From Mitsuokella sp. oral taxon 131 str. W9106 (GTDB lineage: Bacteria; Bacillota; Negativicutes; Selenomonadales; Selenomonadaceae), in the NCBI RefSeq assembly GCF_000469545.1, contig NZ_KI273071.1, positions 1 through 33,187 on the forward strand: 33,187 bases of DNA, written 5' to 3'. A program made the position numbers and the translations under genes. The notes under the pieces are model-generated. The model was not told the DNA's origin. It worked only from the letters and a program-made list of their open reading frames with translations, and searched no databases. Every line of letters begins with the position of its first letter. The stretch's first letter is position 1. This document shows positions 1 to 7,818 of this stretch, in pieces.

Positions 1-33
1 GGCTCAGTGTAACATAGGATTGACAAACCTACA
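1..33. mobile_element. Terminal inverted repeat of an insertion sequence (element lies to the left)
   Basis: Read on the minus strand from position 33 the sequence begins TGTAGGTTT and 17 bases in has TGTTACA. The IS end at 32923 has the same outer 9-base block and the same inner 7-base block at the same spacing (about 19 of 26 bases agree). The 5'-TGT start fits IS481-type ends. Only the end is inside the window, so the element itself is inferred. The body of the element would lie left of base 1. Confidence 0.6.
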
Positions 34-87
34 TATTTCCGCCAAACCCATAACTGGTATGCAAGTTCGTAAAACGATATAGGAATC

Positions 88-522
88 TTATAATCCTTCC
101 TCATCGTCGTCGGATATCTGACTTGCGTGGAAGGTATGCGTGCCGTTCCTGCCCGCCTCGGCGGCCTTTTCCATGAGTTCCTGGATGCCTTGCGAGCCGT
201 CATCCATGAGCTGTGCGCCACACATCTCGACGAGCATGGGAAGGTTGACACCCGTCACGATTCCGTAGTTCTCGTTCCCAATGACGAGACGGCAGGCAGC
301 GTTGTATGGGCTGCCGCCGAAAAGGTCATTCAGGAAGAGCACACCGCCTGCACAGTCGAGCTCTTTAACCGCTTTCTCGTACTTCGCGACGACGTCATCG
401 GGTCCCTCGCCTGGAATGAGCGTGACGGCACGAACGTTTTTCTGCTCGCCGCAAATCATTTCGCACGACTTTAAGAGTTCCTCTGCGAAAAGCCCATGCG
501 TACCGACAATGATACCAAACAT
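88..522 (-). CDS. PTS mannose/fructose/sorbose-family EIIA component
   Basis: This 144-residue cytoplasmic protein is a stand-alone EIIA of the mannose PTS family, which passes phosphate from HPr to EIIB. The N-terminus has the family pattern GIIVGTHG, with the phospho-accepting histidine at residue 9, and the length matches the single EIIA-Man domain (about 140). The middle has the conserved LFGGSPYNAA segment. The C-terminus is a short acidic tail. The ATG is preceded by a good AGGAGG site. No EIIB, EIIC or EIID is present: the gene ends 54 bases from an insertion-sequence end, so the rest of the operon is missing, displaced or elsewhere. Stand-alone EIIA proteins can also be regulatory; the sequence cannot separate the two roles. 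Confidence 0.88.
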   Translation of the reverse strand: MFGIIVGTHGLFAEELLKSCEMICGEQKNVRAVTLIPGEGPDDVVAKYEKAVKELDCAGGVLFLNDLFGGSPYNAACRLVIGNENYGIVTGVNLPMLVEMCGAQLMDDGSQGIQELMEKAAEAGRNGTHTFHASQISDDDEEGL

Positions 523-536
523 AGCATTCCCTCCTA

Positions 537-558
537 TGCGTTACGGTTGCGTTACGGT
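537..558. repeat. Perfect 11-bp tandem repeat in the EIIA leader
   Basis: Two adjacent copies of TGCGTTACGGT lie just upstream of the EIIA ribosome-binding site and downstream of its predicted start of transcription. The period is one helical turn, which suits a protein-binding site, but function is not shown. Confidence 0.6.
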
Positions 559-596
559 ATGTTCCGTTCCACGCGGCACCTCTTACCACCATCCTC

Positions 597-626
597 ATTA
601 TAGCAACGCCTGCGTTCTATGTGCAA
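597..626 (-). promoter_or_regulatory. Predicted sigma-70-type promoter of the EIIA gene
   Basis: On the minus strand a TTGCAC -35 box (621-626) and a perfect TATAAT -10 box (597-602) are 18 bases apart. Transcription would start near 590, giving a leader of about 70 bases that contains the 11-bp tandem repeat. Confidence 0.6.
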
Positions 627-700
627 GCCTTCGCCTCATTTCCGAAGGAGCCGCGAAAAACGAAGTCCTTCCGATTGACGTGGATATTTCGCCCAACCGA

Positions 701-747
701 GGTGGAAAGCCAAATACAGAACCGCTTTCCTTGGAGGATTTTCCACC
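701..747. repeat. Inverted repeat between copA and the EIIA gene
   Basis: GGTGGAAA (701-708) and TTTCCACC (740-747) are exact inverted copies. An alternative inner pair, GGAAAGC (704-710) with GCTTTCC (724-730), shares bases with the outer pair. No T-run follows on either strand, so it is not a clear terminator. The rest of the 283-base interval between the two genes shows only the EIIA promoter and no credible gene. Confidence 0.35.
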
Positions 748-805
748 GAAGTGCAAGCAAAAAAGGATGCGTTAAGACGGAAGTGCTGAATGGAACCGTA
801 CTTCC

Positions 806-1009
806 TTAACCGACGAGTTCATAACCCGCTTCCTCGATGACCTGCTTGAACTCGGACTTCTGGATATCGCGCTCCGCCATCACTGTCGCAGTCCCGCCAT
901 CGAGATCGACGCGGACCGCCGTCACGCCGTCCATTTTTGCGAGTGCGTCATGCACGTGCTTCTGGCAATGTGCACACATCATACCTTTTATTTGGATCGT
1001 TTTTTCCAT
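806..1009 (-). CDS. copZ: CopZ-like copper chaperone, nested in the 3' end of copA (internal start)
   Basis: The last 67 codons of copA encode a complete heavy-metal-associated domain: MEKTIQIKGMMCAHC with metal-binding Cys 12 and 15, ending in EEAGYELVG. Its first Met is an ATG preceded by GAGGAG with a 6-base spacer, a better ribosome-binding site than that of copA itself. This suggests that the same frame gives both a full-length ATPase with a tethered chaperone and a free CopZ-like protein. The family role is to carry Cu(I) to CopA and CsoR. Independent production is inference from the start signal. The alternative is that copA and copZ fused recently by loss of a stop codon and the old start site is a relic. 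Confidence 0.55.
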   Translation of the reverse strand: MEKTIQIKGMMCAHCQKHVHDALAKMDGVTAVRVDLDGGTATVMAERDIQKSEFKQVIEEAGYELVG

Positions 1010-3376
1010 GGTGTTCTCCTCTTTCTGTTCTTCTAGACTGCTTTCTTCCCGCGCCGCGCCATGCGCTGCGCTCTCTTCCAGATGGTCCGTGCGGAAGAAG
1101 CGCAGGCGCAGGGCGTTCATCACGACGCAGAAGCTCGACATGCTCATCGCTGCCGCGCCGATCGCAGGTGACATCTTGACGCCAAAGCTGCTGTAGAACA
1201 CCCCTGCCGCAAGCGGAATGCAGACGGCGTTGTAAAAAAATGCCCAAAAGAGATTTTCCTTGATGTTCTTGATGACAGCTTTCGACAGGCGGATCGCGCT
1301 GACGGCGTCCAAGAGGTCGCTGCGCATGAGCACGGCATCGGCGCTCTCGATCGCGACGTCCGTGCCGGCGCCGATCGCGATGCCGAGATCGGCGCGCGCG
1401 AGCGCAGGCGCGTCGTTGATGCCGTCGCCGATCATTGCGACCTTGTGCCCCTCTGCCTGCAATGCGGCGATGTGTTTCTCCTTGTCCTCGGGAAGCACGC
1501 CTGCTATCGCGCGCTCCAGTCCGAGACGACGGCGAATCGCCTCCGCCGTGCGCGCGTTGTCGCCTGTGAGCATGACGACGGAAATGCCCATCGCCTCAAA
1601 GCGGCGAATCGCCTCCGCACTCGTCGTCTTTTCCATATCCGCAGCCCCGATTACGCCGATGACCGCATTTTCCCTAGCGAAGAGCAGCGGCGTTTCACCG
1701 TTGTCCGCCATTGCTGCAAGCGCATCCCGCACGGGTTCAACGGAAATGGCGTTTTCCTCCAAGAACTTTGCGTTGCCGGCATAGCAGCGGTGCCCTTCCA
1801 CTTCGGCCGTGACGCCGCGTCCAAAGACAGCGCGAAAATCGCGGGCGGACACGGGCGTGATGTCCTTCTCCTCAGCATAGCGAAGAACCGCTTCGGCGAG
1901 CGGGTGCTCACTGCCCGCCTCCAGTCCTGCCGCGAGTGCGACGAGATCCCTCTCGTTCGTTTTGCCAAACGTAACGACCTGCGTGACGCGCGGCTTTCCT
2001 TCCGTGATCGTGCCCGTCTTGTCCATGATGACGGTATCGATTGCATGCGCCGTCTCAAGCGCCTCACCCGACTTGATGAGAATGCCATTTTCCGCGCCTT
2101 TCCCTGTGCCGACCATGATGGCGACCGGCGTTGCGAGGCCGAGCGCGCAAGGACACGAAACGACGAGGATCGAAATCGCAATCGAGAACGCGAACTCGAC
2201 GCTCGCACCGAGCGCGAGCCATACGCCGCCCGCGATGAGCGCGACCGAGATGACGGCAGGCACGAACACGCCCGCAACGCGATCCGCGAGGCGCGCGATC
2301 GGTGCCTTCGTCGCGCTTGCGTCTGACGCAAGGCGAATGATTTGGCGGATTGTCGTATCCTCACCGACGCGCTCAGCGCGGAAAATCAAGGTGCCGTTCC
2401 GAACCATCGTCGCCGAGGTCACGGATGCGCCTTTTTCTTTCGCCGCGGGGATGCTCTCGCCCGTGATCGCCGCTTCGTCGACACTCGCCATGCCGCTTAC
2501 CACGGTGCCGTCCGCCGGGATGCGCTCACCGGGGCGTACGCGCACGAGATCGCCGACCGTGAGCTGCTCGATCGGGATGACCCTTTCCGCCTCGCCCTGC
2601 ACGACACGCGCATCGCGCGGCGCGAGCTTCGTGAGCGCTTCGAGTGCTCTCCCCGTCTCTCCCTTCGCGCGTGCTTCGAGGTACTTGCCGACCGTGATGA
2701 GCGTGACGATCATGCCTGCCGACTCGAAGTAGAGGTTTGTGCTGTACGCCGAGACAAGCGACATGTCGCCATGCCCGAGCCCCCAGCCGATGCGAAAGAG
2801 CGCGAATGCGCCGAAGAGAGCCGATGCCATCGAGCCCATGCCGACGAGGCTGTCCATATTGGGCGCGCCGTGAAAGAGGTTGCGGAACCCCGCGATGTAA
2901 TAATGGCGGTTGAGGTACATGATGGGCAGCAGCAAGAGGAGCTGTGCAAACGCGAACGCGACGGCGTTCTCCGGTCCGTCGAATGCGGCGCGCACGGCTT
3001 CCGGCACGGGGATGCCGATCCATGCAAGTTCCATGCTGTGCATGGAGATGTACATCATGGGGATCAAAAATACGATGGACCAAATGAGGCGGTGCTTCAT
3101 GTCTGCAATCGTCTTCTTGGCTGGATCCGCACCCGCGCCCGCTGCATCCTGCTGCGCCGTCCTCCCCTTGACCGAAGCGCCGTAGCCCGCCGCTGCTACG
3201 GCTTTGATGATGTCACCCGGATTCGTCTCTCGTTCATCGTATTGAAGCTGCATGCTGTTCGTCAGCAGGTTGACCGTGACGTCTGCCGTGCCCTCGATTT
3301 TCTCGACGGCCTTCTGTACGCGCGCCGAGCATGCCGAGCACGTCATGCCCGTCACGGTAAATTTTTCTTTCTTCAA
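806..3376 (-). CDS. copA: Copper-exporting P1B-type ATPase with C-terminal CopZ-like domain
   Basis: The protein (856 residues from a TTG start) pumps Cu(I) out across the cytoplasmic membrane. An N-terminal heavy-metal domain has GMTCSAC (Cys 13 and 16). Then come the membrane helices, the actuator TGES, the CPC metal site (408-410), phosphorylated Asp 452 in DKTGT, and GDGIND. YN in helix 7 and MSMSS in helix 8 are marks of the Cu(I) subgroup. After the last helix the chain continues through a charged linker into a second metal-binding domain (about 790-856, Cys 801 and 804). This end is unusual: the family normally carries these domains at the N-terminus. The TTG at 3376 has AGGA about 10 bases upstream; a GTG at 3385 lies too close to that site. 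csoR is 25 bases upstream, so the two form a copper-sensing operon. Confidence 0.95.
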   Translation of the reverse strand: MKKEKFTVTGMTCSACSARVQKAVEKIEGTADVTVNLLTNSMQLQYDERETNPGDIIKAVAAAGYGASVKGRTAQQDAAGAGADPAKKTIADMKHRLIWSIVFLIPMMYISMHSMELAWIGIPVPEAVRAAFDGPENAVAFAFAQLLLLLPIMYLNRHYYIAGFRNLFHGAPNMDSLVGMGSMASALFGAFALFRIGWGLGHGDMSLVSAYSTNLYFESAGMIVTLITVGKYLEARAKGETGRALEALTKLAPRDARVVQGEAERVIPIEQLTVGDLVRVRPGERIPADGTVVSGMASVDEAAITGESIPAAKEKGASVTSATMVRNGTLIFRAERVGEDTTIRQIIRLASDASATKAPIARLADRVAGVFVPAVISVALIAGGVWLALGASVEFAFSIAISILVVSCPCALGLATPVAIMVGTGKGAENGILIKSGEALETAHAIDTVIMDKTGTITEGKPRVTQVVTFGKTNERDLVALAAGLEAGSEHPLAEAVLRYAEEKDITPVSARDFRAVFGRGVTAEVEGHRCYAGNAKFLEENAISVEPVRDALAAMADNGETPLLFARENAVIGVIGAADMEKTTSAEAIRRFEAMGISVVMLTGDNARTAEAIRRRLGLERAIAGVLPEDKEKHIAALQAEGHKVAMIGDGINDAPALARADLGIAIGAGTDVAIESADAVLMRSDLLDAVSAIRLSKAVIKNIKENLFWAFFYNAVCIPLAAGVFYSSFGVKMSPAIGAAAMSMSSFCVVMNALRLRFFRTDHLEESAAHGAAREESSLEEQKEENTMEKTIQIKGMMCAHCQKHVHDALAKMDGVTAVRVDLDGGTATVMAERDIQKSEFKQVIEEAGYELVG

Positions 3377-3401
3377 CGGTACCACTTCCTACACCCTACT
3401 G

Positions 3402-3716
3402 TTATTTCATGACTTTCTGCAAAAGTGCGCAGAGCTCGTCGACAGCCCCTGCATTGCCTTTTTGGATATCCGCGACGACGCAGCCGTGAATGTGCTGCGC
3501 GAGCAGCTCCTTCGTAAAGCCGTTGAGTGCCGACTGGATTGCGCTGACCTGCGTCAGCACATCGACGCAGTAGCGGTCATCCTCAATCATGCCCCGTACG
3601 CCGCGCACCTGCCCCTCGATGCGGTTCAGCCGGCAGATCAGCGACTTGTACTCCCTGCTCTCCTTGTCGCGGTACTTATGGCGCACCACATCGCAGCAGC
3701 TTTCTTCTTTTGGCAT
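3402..3716 (-). CDS. csoR: Copper-sensing transcriptional repressor, CsoR family
   Basis: This 104-residue all-helical DUF156-family repressor releases DNA on binding Cu(I). The ligand set is intact and correctly spaced: Cys 50, His 75 and Cys 79, matching the Cys-x24-His-x3-Cys pattern of CsoR and not that of the nickel or formaldehyde sensors. The N-terminal part holds RLNRIEGQVRGV, the family's conserved helix. The start at ATG 3716 has AGGAG 8 bases upstream; a TTG 27 bases earlier has no such site. An operator lies in the promoter region and the target gene copA follows in the same transcript, so the gene is likely autoregulated. Confidence 0.94.
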   Translation of the reverse strand: MPKEESCCDVVRHKYRDKESREYKSLICRLNRIEGQVRGVRGMIEDDRYCVDVLTQVSAIQSALNGFTKELLAQHIHGCVVADIQKGNAGAVDELCALLQKVMK

Positions 3717-3734
3717 CGCAATCGCTCCTAAAAG

Positions 3735-3750
3735 GCGGGCCAACCCCCGC
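3735..3750 (-). other. Short hairpin in the csoR leader
   Basis: GCGGG and CCCGC pair around a 6-base loop; on the minus strand CTTTTA follows and then the csoR ribosome-binding site. It resembles a weak terminator or a translation-modulating hairpin. The stem is only 5 bp. Confidence 0.3.
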
Positions 3751-3761
3751 AGACAAATAAA

Positions 3762-3794
3762 ATACCGATAGAAGAATATACCCCCTATCGGTAT
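3762..3794 (-). promoter_or_regulatory. CsoR operator: two palindromes sharing one arm
   Basis: CTATCGGTAT (3785-3794) is the exact inverse of ATACCGATAG (3762-3771). The same right arm also completes a tighter palindrome at 3778-3794 (ATACC, 7 bases, GGTAT) that resembles known CsoR boxes (TACCCC...GGGTA-like). The site covers the predicted transcription start, so bound CsoR would block the promoter. On a transcript reading through from the mutase operon the 10-bp stem is followed by TTTTATTTG, so the palindrome could also terminate that transcript. Confidence 0.72.
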
Positions 3795-3796
3795 CT

Positions 3797-3825
3797 ATCA
3801 TATACCCTGCTATCGTATTTGTCAA
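3797..3825 (-). promoter_or_regulatory. Promoter of csoR-copA
   Basis: On the minus strand TTGACA (3820-3825) and TATGAT (3797-3802) are 17 bases apart, near the consensus. The -35 box contains the TGA stop codon of the gene upstream. Transcription would begin near 3790, inside the operator. Confidence 0.8.
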
Positions 3826-4427
3826 ACGGATGCCTCCGCATCCGGCGAAACAACGCGTTGCACCTGCAGGACACCGAGCGCATAAAGCCGTGCAAAGTCA
3901 ATTGCAGTCTGCTGCCCCGGACGATGTGCCAAACGATGCTGATGCGCAGCTTCGGCAGGATGGAAGGAAGTGAGCGGCATCATTTCCGCCACACAGCAAC
4001 GCGTCAAGTTCTTGTCATCGTTCGGATCGTTTACGATAAGCCTCGATTCCGTCGCTGCCGGTGGCCTGCCGCGCCCGCGAATGAAATTCATGTGGTAGGC
4101 TAACATGGGCTCGTCCTCGTCATCCGTGTAGTAGACACCGCTTTGGTACATTTCCCCCTTTGCCTTTCCCTGCCCATCCTTTTCGCAGGGGTCAACGACG
4201 GCAAACAAGATATCGACGAGCTGGGAAAGATCGGTTTTTTTCGGATTGTAGGTCACTTCGACGCCCATGCGTGCGCGCACCCAACCATTTTTCACCGCAT
4301 CGTAACTCGGCTCGCCTTCCGCATTGAGGTAGCCTGCCCGTGTCGCCGTGACGCCCGGCACATGGTCGAACACCTCCTGCAGCTCGTAAAAGCTGCCGCC
4401 TGAGACATACAGCCGTTTCGTGTACAT
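3822..4427 (-). CDS. MsrA-like protein lacking the catalytic cysteine
   Basis: The 201 residues follow the fold pattern of peptide-methionine (S)-sulfoxide reductase MsrA: a GG-F motif near residue 10, PGV...GY, VTYNPKK, DP..KDGQG..G..Y, and near the C-terminus FHPAE..HQ. The reductase motif GCFW is here GSFY, so the nucleophilic Cys is Ser. By my alignment the usual active-site Glu of HxEAV is Met, and the Asp after DGQG is Ala. The protein is therefore unlikely to reduce methionine sulfoxide; a binding or structural role is possible. It is the last gene of the mutase operon, 12 bases after meaB, with its AGGAGG site overlapping the meaB stop region. Its link to B12 or mutase is inferred from this position only. 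The C-terminal 30 residues match nothing I recognise. Confidence 0.72.
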   Translation of the reverse strand: MYTKRLYVSGGSFYELQEVFDHVPGVTATRAGYLNAEGEPSYDAVKNGWVRARMGVEVTYNPKKTDLSQLVDILFAVVDPCEKDGQGKAKGEMYQSGVYYTDDEDEPMLAYHMNFIRGRGRPPAATESRLIVNDPNDDKNLTRCCVAEMMPLTSFHPAEAAHQHRLAHRPGQQTAIDFARLYALGVLQVQRVVSPDAEASV

Positions 4428-4439
4428 AGCCTCCCCCTC

Positions 4440-5618
4440 CTATCGGTCTGGATGGAGCAGGTCAACGTGGCGGTCTGCTGCGCGATGGACGTCGAAGATA
4501 TGGATGAGCTCCGCCACGCCCTGCGAAGGGGAAATCGCGCCGCTCAGCACCGCGTCCCGCACCTCTGGCATGCGCCCCAAGATAACGGGGTCATCAAAGA
4601 ACAGATTATGCAGGTGCTCGTCAATCATGCTGTTCATCCAATCGAGGAGCTGTCCCTCACGCCTCTTCCGAAAGGCGCCGTTTTCCTTCGTCGTCTTTTC
4701 AAAGAGCCGGATGATGTCCCAAAGCTCCGAAAGCCCCGTCTTCTTGACCGCCGAAACGAGATAGGCGTGTGTCTGCCAGCCCGGCGTGGCAGGGCGTAGG
4801 AACTCGATCATCCGCTCGTACTCACCGCGCGCAACTTTCGCCTTCAGGAGATTGTCTCCATCCGCCTTGTTGATGACAATGGCATCGGCAAGCTCCATGA
4901 TGCCTTTTTTGATTCCCTGAAGCTCGTCGCCCGCGCCCGTCAGCACGACGAGCAGGAAGAAGTCCACCATCGAGCGGACCGTCGTTTCCGACTGTCCGAC
5001 GCCAACCGTCTCGATGAGAATGACATCATACCCTGCCGCCTCGCAGAGGAGCATGGTCTCACGGCTCTTGCGCGCGACGCCGCCGAGTGTGCCGCCGGCA
5101 GGCGATGGACGGATAAAGGCATTTTCCCTGCGCGAAAGCGTCCCCATGCGCGTCTTGTCGCCGAGAATCGACCCCTTCGTGACCGAGCTCGTCGGATCCA
5201 CGGTCAGCACGGCGACGCGATGCCCTGCGTCGCAAAGCATATTGCCGAATGCCTCGATCATCGTGCTCTTTCCAGCACCCGGCACGCCCGTGATGCCGAT
5301 GCGCAGTGCCTTTCCCGTACGCGGAAGGAGTGCCTGCAAGACCCGCTGCGCTTTGGGGAAATGTCGCGGGCTGTTGCTCTCAATGAGCGTGATCGCACGC
5401 GAAAGAACCATGCGGTTTCCCTCTGCGACGCCCTTGACGTACTCCTCGACCGAGAGCATGCCGCGCATCTTGGGGCGCGCGCCTTGCGCAAGGTTGGGAT
5501 TGAGGTTTCCTACCGTCGTGTCCTTCACCCCGTCGATGCCGCTCATGACGCTCGTCGTGAACTTCCCGTCATGGTGTTCGGGCACCCAGTCCGGCCGCGT
5601 ATTCGTGTACTTGCCCAT
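4440..5618 (-). CDS. meaB: Methylmalonyl-CoA mutase-associated GTPase MeaB (ArgK/G3E family)
   Basis: The 392-residue cytoplasmic GTPase guards methylmalonyl-CoA mutase: it gates cofactor loading and protects the radical enzyme from inactivation. The Walker A motif GVPGAGKS is at residues 111-118, followed by the DPTSS switch region, ETVGVGQSE, and the guanine-recognition motif NKAD. The protein has about 50 residues before the usual MeaB start, and TTSVMSGIDGVKDTTVGNLNP is shared with neither Walker motif nor helical cap. The chosen ATG lies 5 bases after the mutB stop, behind a GGGG-rich site; an in-frame TTG at 5636 is the alternative. The position directly after mutB supports the assignment. 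Confidence 0.93.
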   Translation of the reverse strand: MGKYTNTRPDWVPEHHDGKFTTSVMSGIDGVKDTTVGNLNPNLAQGARPKMRGMLSVEEYVKGVAEGNRMVLSRAITLIESNSPRHFPKAQRVLQALLPRTGKALRIGITGVPGAGKSTMIEAFGNMLCDAGHRVAVLTVDPTSSVTKGSILGDKTRMGTLSRRENAFIRPSPAGGTLGGVARKSRETMLLCEAAGYDVILIETVGVGQSETTVRSMVDFFLLVVLTGAGDELQGIKKGIMELADAIVINKADGDNLLKAKVARGEYERMIEFLRPATPGWQTHAYLVSAVKKTGLSELWDIIRLFEKTTKENGAFRKRREGQLLDWMNSMIDEHLHNLFFDDPVILGRMPEVRDAVLSGAISPSQGVAELIHIFDVHRAADRHVDLLHPDR

Positions 5619-5622
5619 AGCA

Positions 5623-7818
5623 TCACCCCGCCGCAATTTCTTCCTTTGCCCTGCCGATCAGAAGTTTCAGCAGCTTGATGCCTGCCTCAGGGATATTCGT
5701 GCCCGGCGCAAAGATGGCGACTGCGCCATGCTGATAGAGGAAGTCATAATCCTGCACGGGAATGACGCCGCCGATGCAGACCATGATGTCCTCGCGTCCG
5801 AGCTTCTTCAGATCCTCGACAAGCTGCGGCAGGAGCGTGTTGTGCCCTGCGGCAAGCGAGCTGAAACCGACCATGTGCACGTCGTTGTCCACCGCGTCCT
5901 GTGCCGTCTCCTCCGGCGTTTGGAAAAGCGGTCCGACATCGACGTCCCAGCCCATGTCCGCGAAAGAAGATGCGATGACCTTCTGCCCGCGGTCGTGCCC
6001 GTCCTGTCCCATCTTCGCGACGAAGATACGAGGGCGGCGCCCCGTCAGCTTCTCGAAGTCGTCCGCAAGCGACCGTGCCTTCTCAAGCTCGGTCTTGTCC
6101 GTGAATTCCGAGGAATAGACCCCCGAAATCGTATGGATCACCGCCTGGAAGCGCCCCGATACCTTCTCGACGGCGTCGGAAATCTCACCGAGAGATGCAT
6201 GGGCGCGTGCCGCATCGACAGCTGCCTCCAAGAGATTGCCGTTATCACGCGACTCTGCCGCCTTCGTGATCCCTTCAAGCGTGCGGCGCACATCGTCCGC
6301 ATTTCGTTCGGCACGGAGCTTTTCGAGCCGTTCGACCTGCGCCTGCCGCACGGCTGTGTTGTCGATGGCGAGGATCTGCAGCGGGTCTTCCTTTTCGAGC
6401 CGGTACTTGTTGAGTCCGACAATCGTCTCGTTGCCCGAATCGATCCGCGCCTGACGGCGTGCGGCTGCCTCCTCGATGCGCATCTTCGGCAGGCCGGTCG
6501 AGATGGCCTTTGCCATGCCGCCAAGCGACTCGACCTCCTGGATATGCGCCCAGGCGCGGCGGATGATCTCATTCGTCAGCGACTCGACGTAGTAGCTGCC
6601 GCCCCACGGATCGATGATCTTGCAGACGCGCGTCTCGTCCTGGATGTAGAGCTGCGTGTTGCGCGCGATGCGGGCGGAGAAATCCGTCGGCAGCGCGATC
6701 GCCTCGTCGAGCGCGTTCGTGTGGAGCGACTGCGTATGGCCGAGCGCCGCCCCCATCGCCTCCATCACCGTGCGCGAAATATTGTTGAACGGATCCTGCG
6801 CCGTCAGCGACCAGCCAGAGGTCTGGCAGTGCGTGCGCAGCGCCATGGACTTCGGCTCTTTCGCGCCGAAGGACTTCACGATCTTTGCCCAGAGCACGCG
6901 GGCCGCGCGCATCTTGGCGACCTCCATGAAGTAGTTCTTTCCGATTGCCCAGAAGAACGAGAGCCGCTTGGCAAACGCATCGACGGGAAGCCCCGCCTTG
7001 ATGCCCGTGCGGACGTACTCGAGTCCGTCGGCGAGCGTATAGCCGAGCTCGATGTCCGCCGTCGCGCCCGCTTCCTGCATGTGGTAGCCGGAGATGGAAA
7101 TGCTGTTGAACTTCGGCATGTACTTCGTCGTGTACTCGAAAATATCGCCGATGATGCGCATGGACATATCCGGCGGATAAATGTACGTGTTTCGCACCAT
7201 GAACTCTTTGAGAATATCGTTCTGGATCGTCCCCGACATGACCTTCTTGTCGACGCCCTGTTCCTCGCCGGACAGGATGTAGAACGCGAGAATCGGAAGG
7301 ACTGCGCCGTTCATGGTCATGGATACGGACATCTGGTCGAGTGGGATGCCGCTAAAGAGGATGCGCATGTCGAGAATGGAGTCAATCGCGACGCCCGCCT
7401 TGCCGACATCGCCCAAGACACGCGGGTTGTCCGAATCGTAGCCGCGGTGCGTCGGCAGGTCAAAGGCGATGGAAAGCCCTTTCTGCCCTGCGGCGAGATT
7501 GCGCCGATAAAACGCGTTCGATTCCTCCGCGGTCGAAAAGCCCGCATACTGGCGCACCGTCCATGGGCGGAACACGTACATCGTCGAGTACGGCCCGCGC
7601 AGGCAAGGCGGGATTCCGCTCGCAAAATCGAGGTGATTCATGTGCTCGTATACATCGTGGTCGTAAAACGGCTGGATGGGGATATGCTCCATCGTGTTTT
7701 CCACGAGCGAGTCGCAACGCATCCCCGTCGCCTGCTCAAAGCGTTTTTCCCAAGCAGCCTCCGATTGCGGTGCTGCATCCTCCAAACGCATTTTCGTGAA
7801 GTCGGGATTCTGTGCCAT
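5623..7818 (-). CDS. mutB: Methylmalonyl-CoA mutase, large (catalytic) subunit
   Basis: This 731-residue subunit interconverts succinyl-CoA and (R)-methylmalonyl-CoA with adenosylcobalamin, the carbon-skeleton step of the succinate-propionate pathway. The N-terminal TIM barrel is recognisable by [10 protein letters not shown] and [12 protein letters not shown]. The C-terminal cobalamin domain has DGHDRG with the lower-ligand His at about 608, then GFSSL and IGGVIP. The length is that of the family. The ATG overlaps the mutA stop by one base (TGATG), so the two subunits are translationally coupled; a GTG one codon earlier is also possible. AAGGA lies just upstream. Confidence 0.97.
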   Translation of the reverse strand: MAQNPDFTKMRLEDAAPQSEAAWEKRFEQATGMRCDSLVENTMEHIPIQPFYDHDVYEHMNHLDFASGIPPCLRGPYSTMYVFRPWTVRQYAGFSTAEESNAFYRRNLAAGQKGLSIAFDLPTHRGYDSDNPRVLGDVGKAGVAIDSILDMRILFSGIPLDQMSVSMTMNGAVLPILAFYILSGEEQGVDKKVMSGTIQNDILKEFMVRNTYIYPPDMSMRIIGDIFEYTTKYMPKFNSISISGYHMQEAGATADIELGYTLADGLEYVRTGIKAGLPVDAFAKRLSFFWAIGKNYFMEVAKMRAARVLWAKIVKSFGAKEPKSMALRTHCQTSGWSLTAQDPFNNISRTVMEAMGAALGHTQSLHTNALDEAIALPTDFSARIARNTQLYIQDETRVCKIIDPWGGSYYVESLTNEIIRRAWAHIQEVESLGGMAKAISTGLPKMRIEEAAARRQARIDSGNETIVGLNKYRLEKEDPLQILAIDNTAVRQAQVERLEKLRAERNADDVRRTLEGITKAAESRDNGNLLEAAVDAARAHASLGEISDAVEKVSGRFQAVIHTISGVYSSEFTDKTELEKARSLADDFEKLTGRRPRIFVAKMGQDGHDRGQKVIASSFADMGWDVDVGPLFQTPEETAQDAVDNDVHMVGFSSLAAGHNTLLPQLVEDLKKLGREDIMVCIGGVIPVQDYDFLYQHGAVAIFAPGTNIPEAGIKLLKLLIGRAKEEIAAG

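Noticed and set aside
569-580. T-box-like GGTGCCGCGTGG on the minus strand before the EIIA gene
   Set aside because: The true T-box has GGTGG-N-ACCGCG; two bases are missing, the leader is only about 70 bases, and no specifier stem or terminator is seen.
3822-4427. Annotation as an active methionine sulfoxide reductase
   Set aside because: The essential cysteine is serine and other active-site residues are changed.
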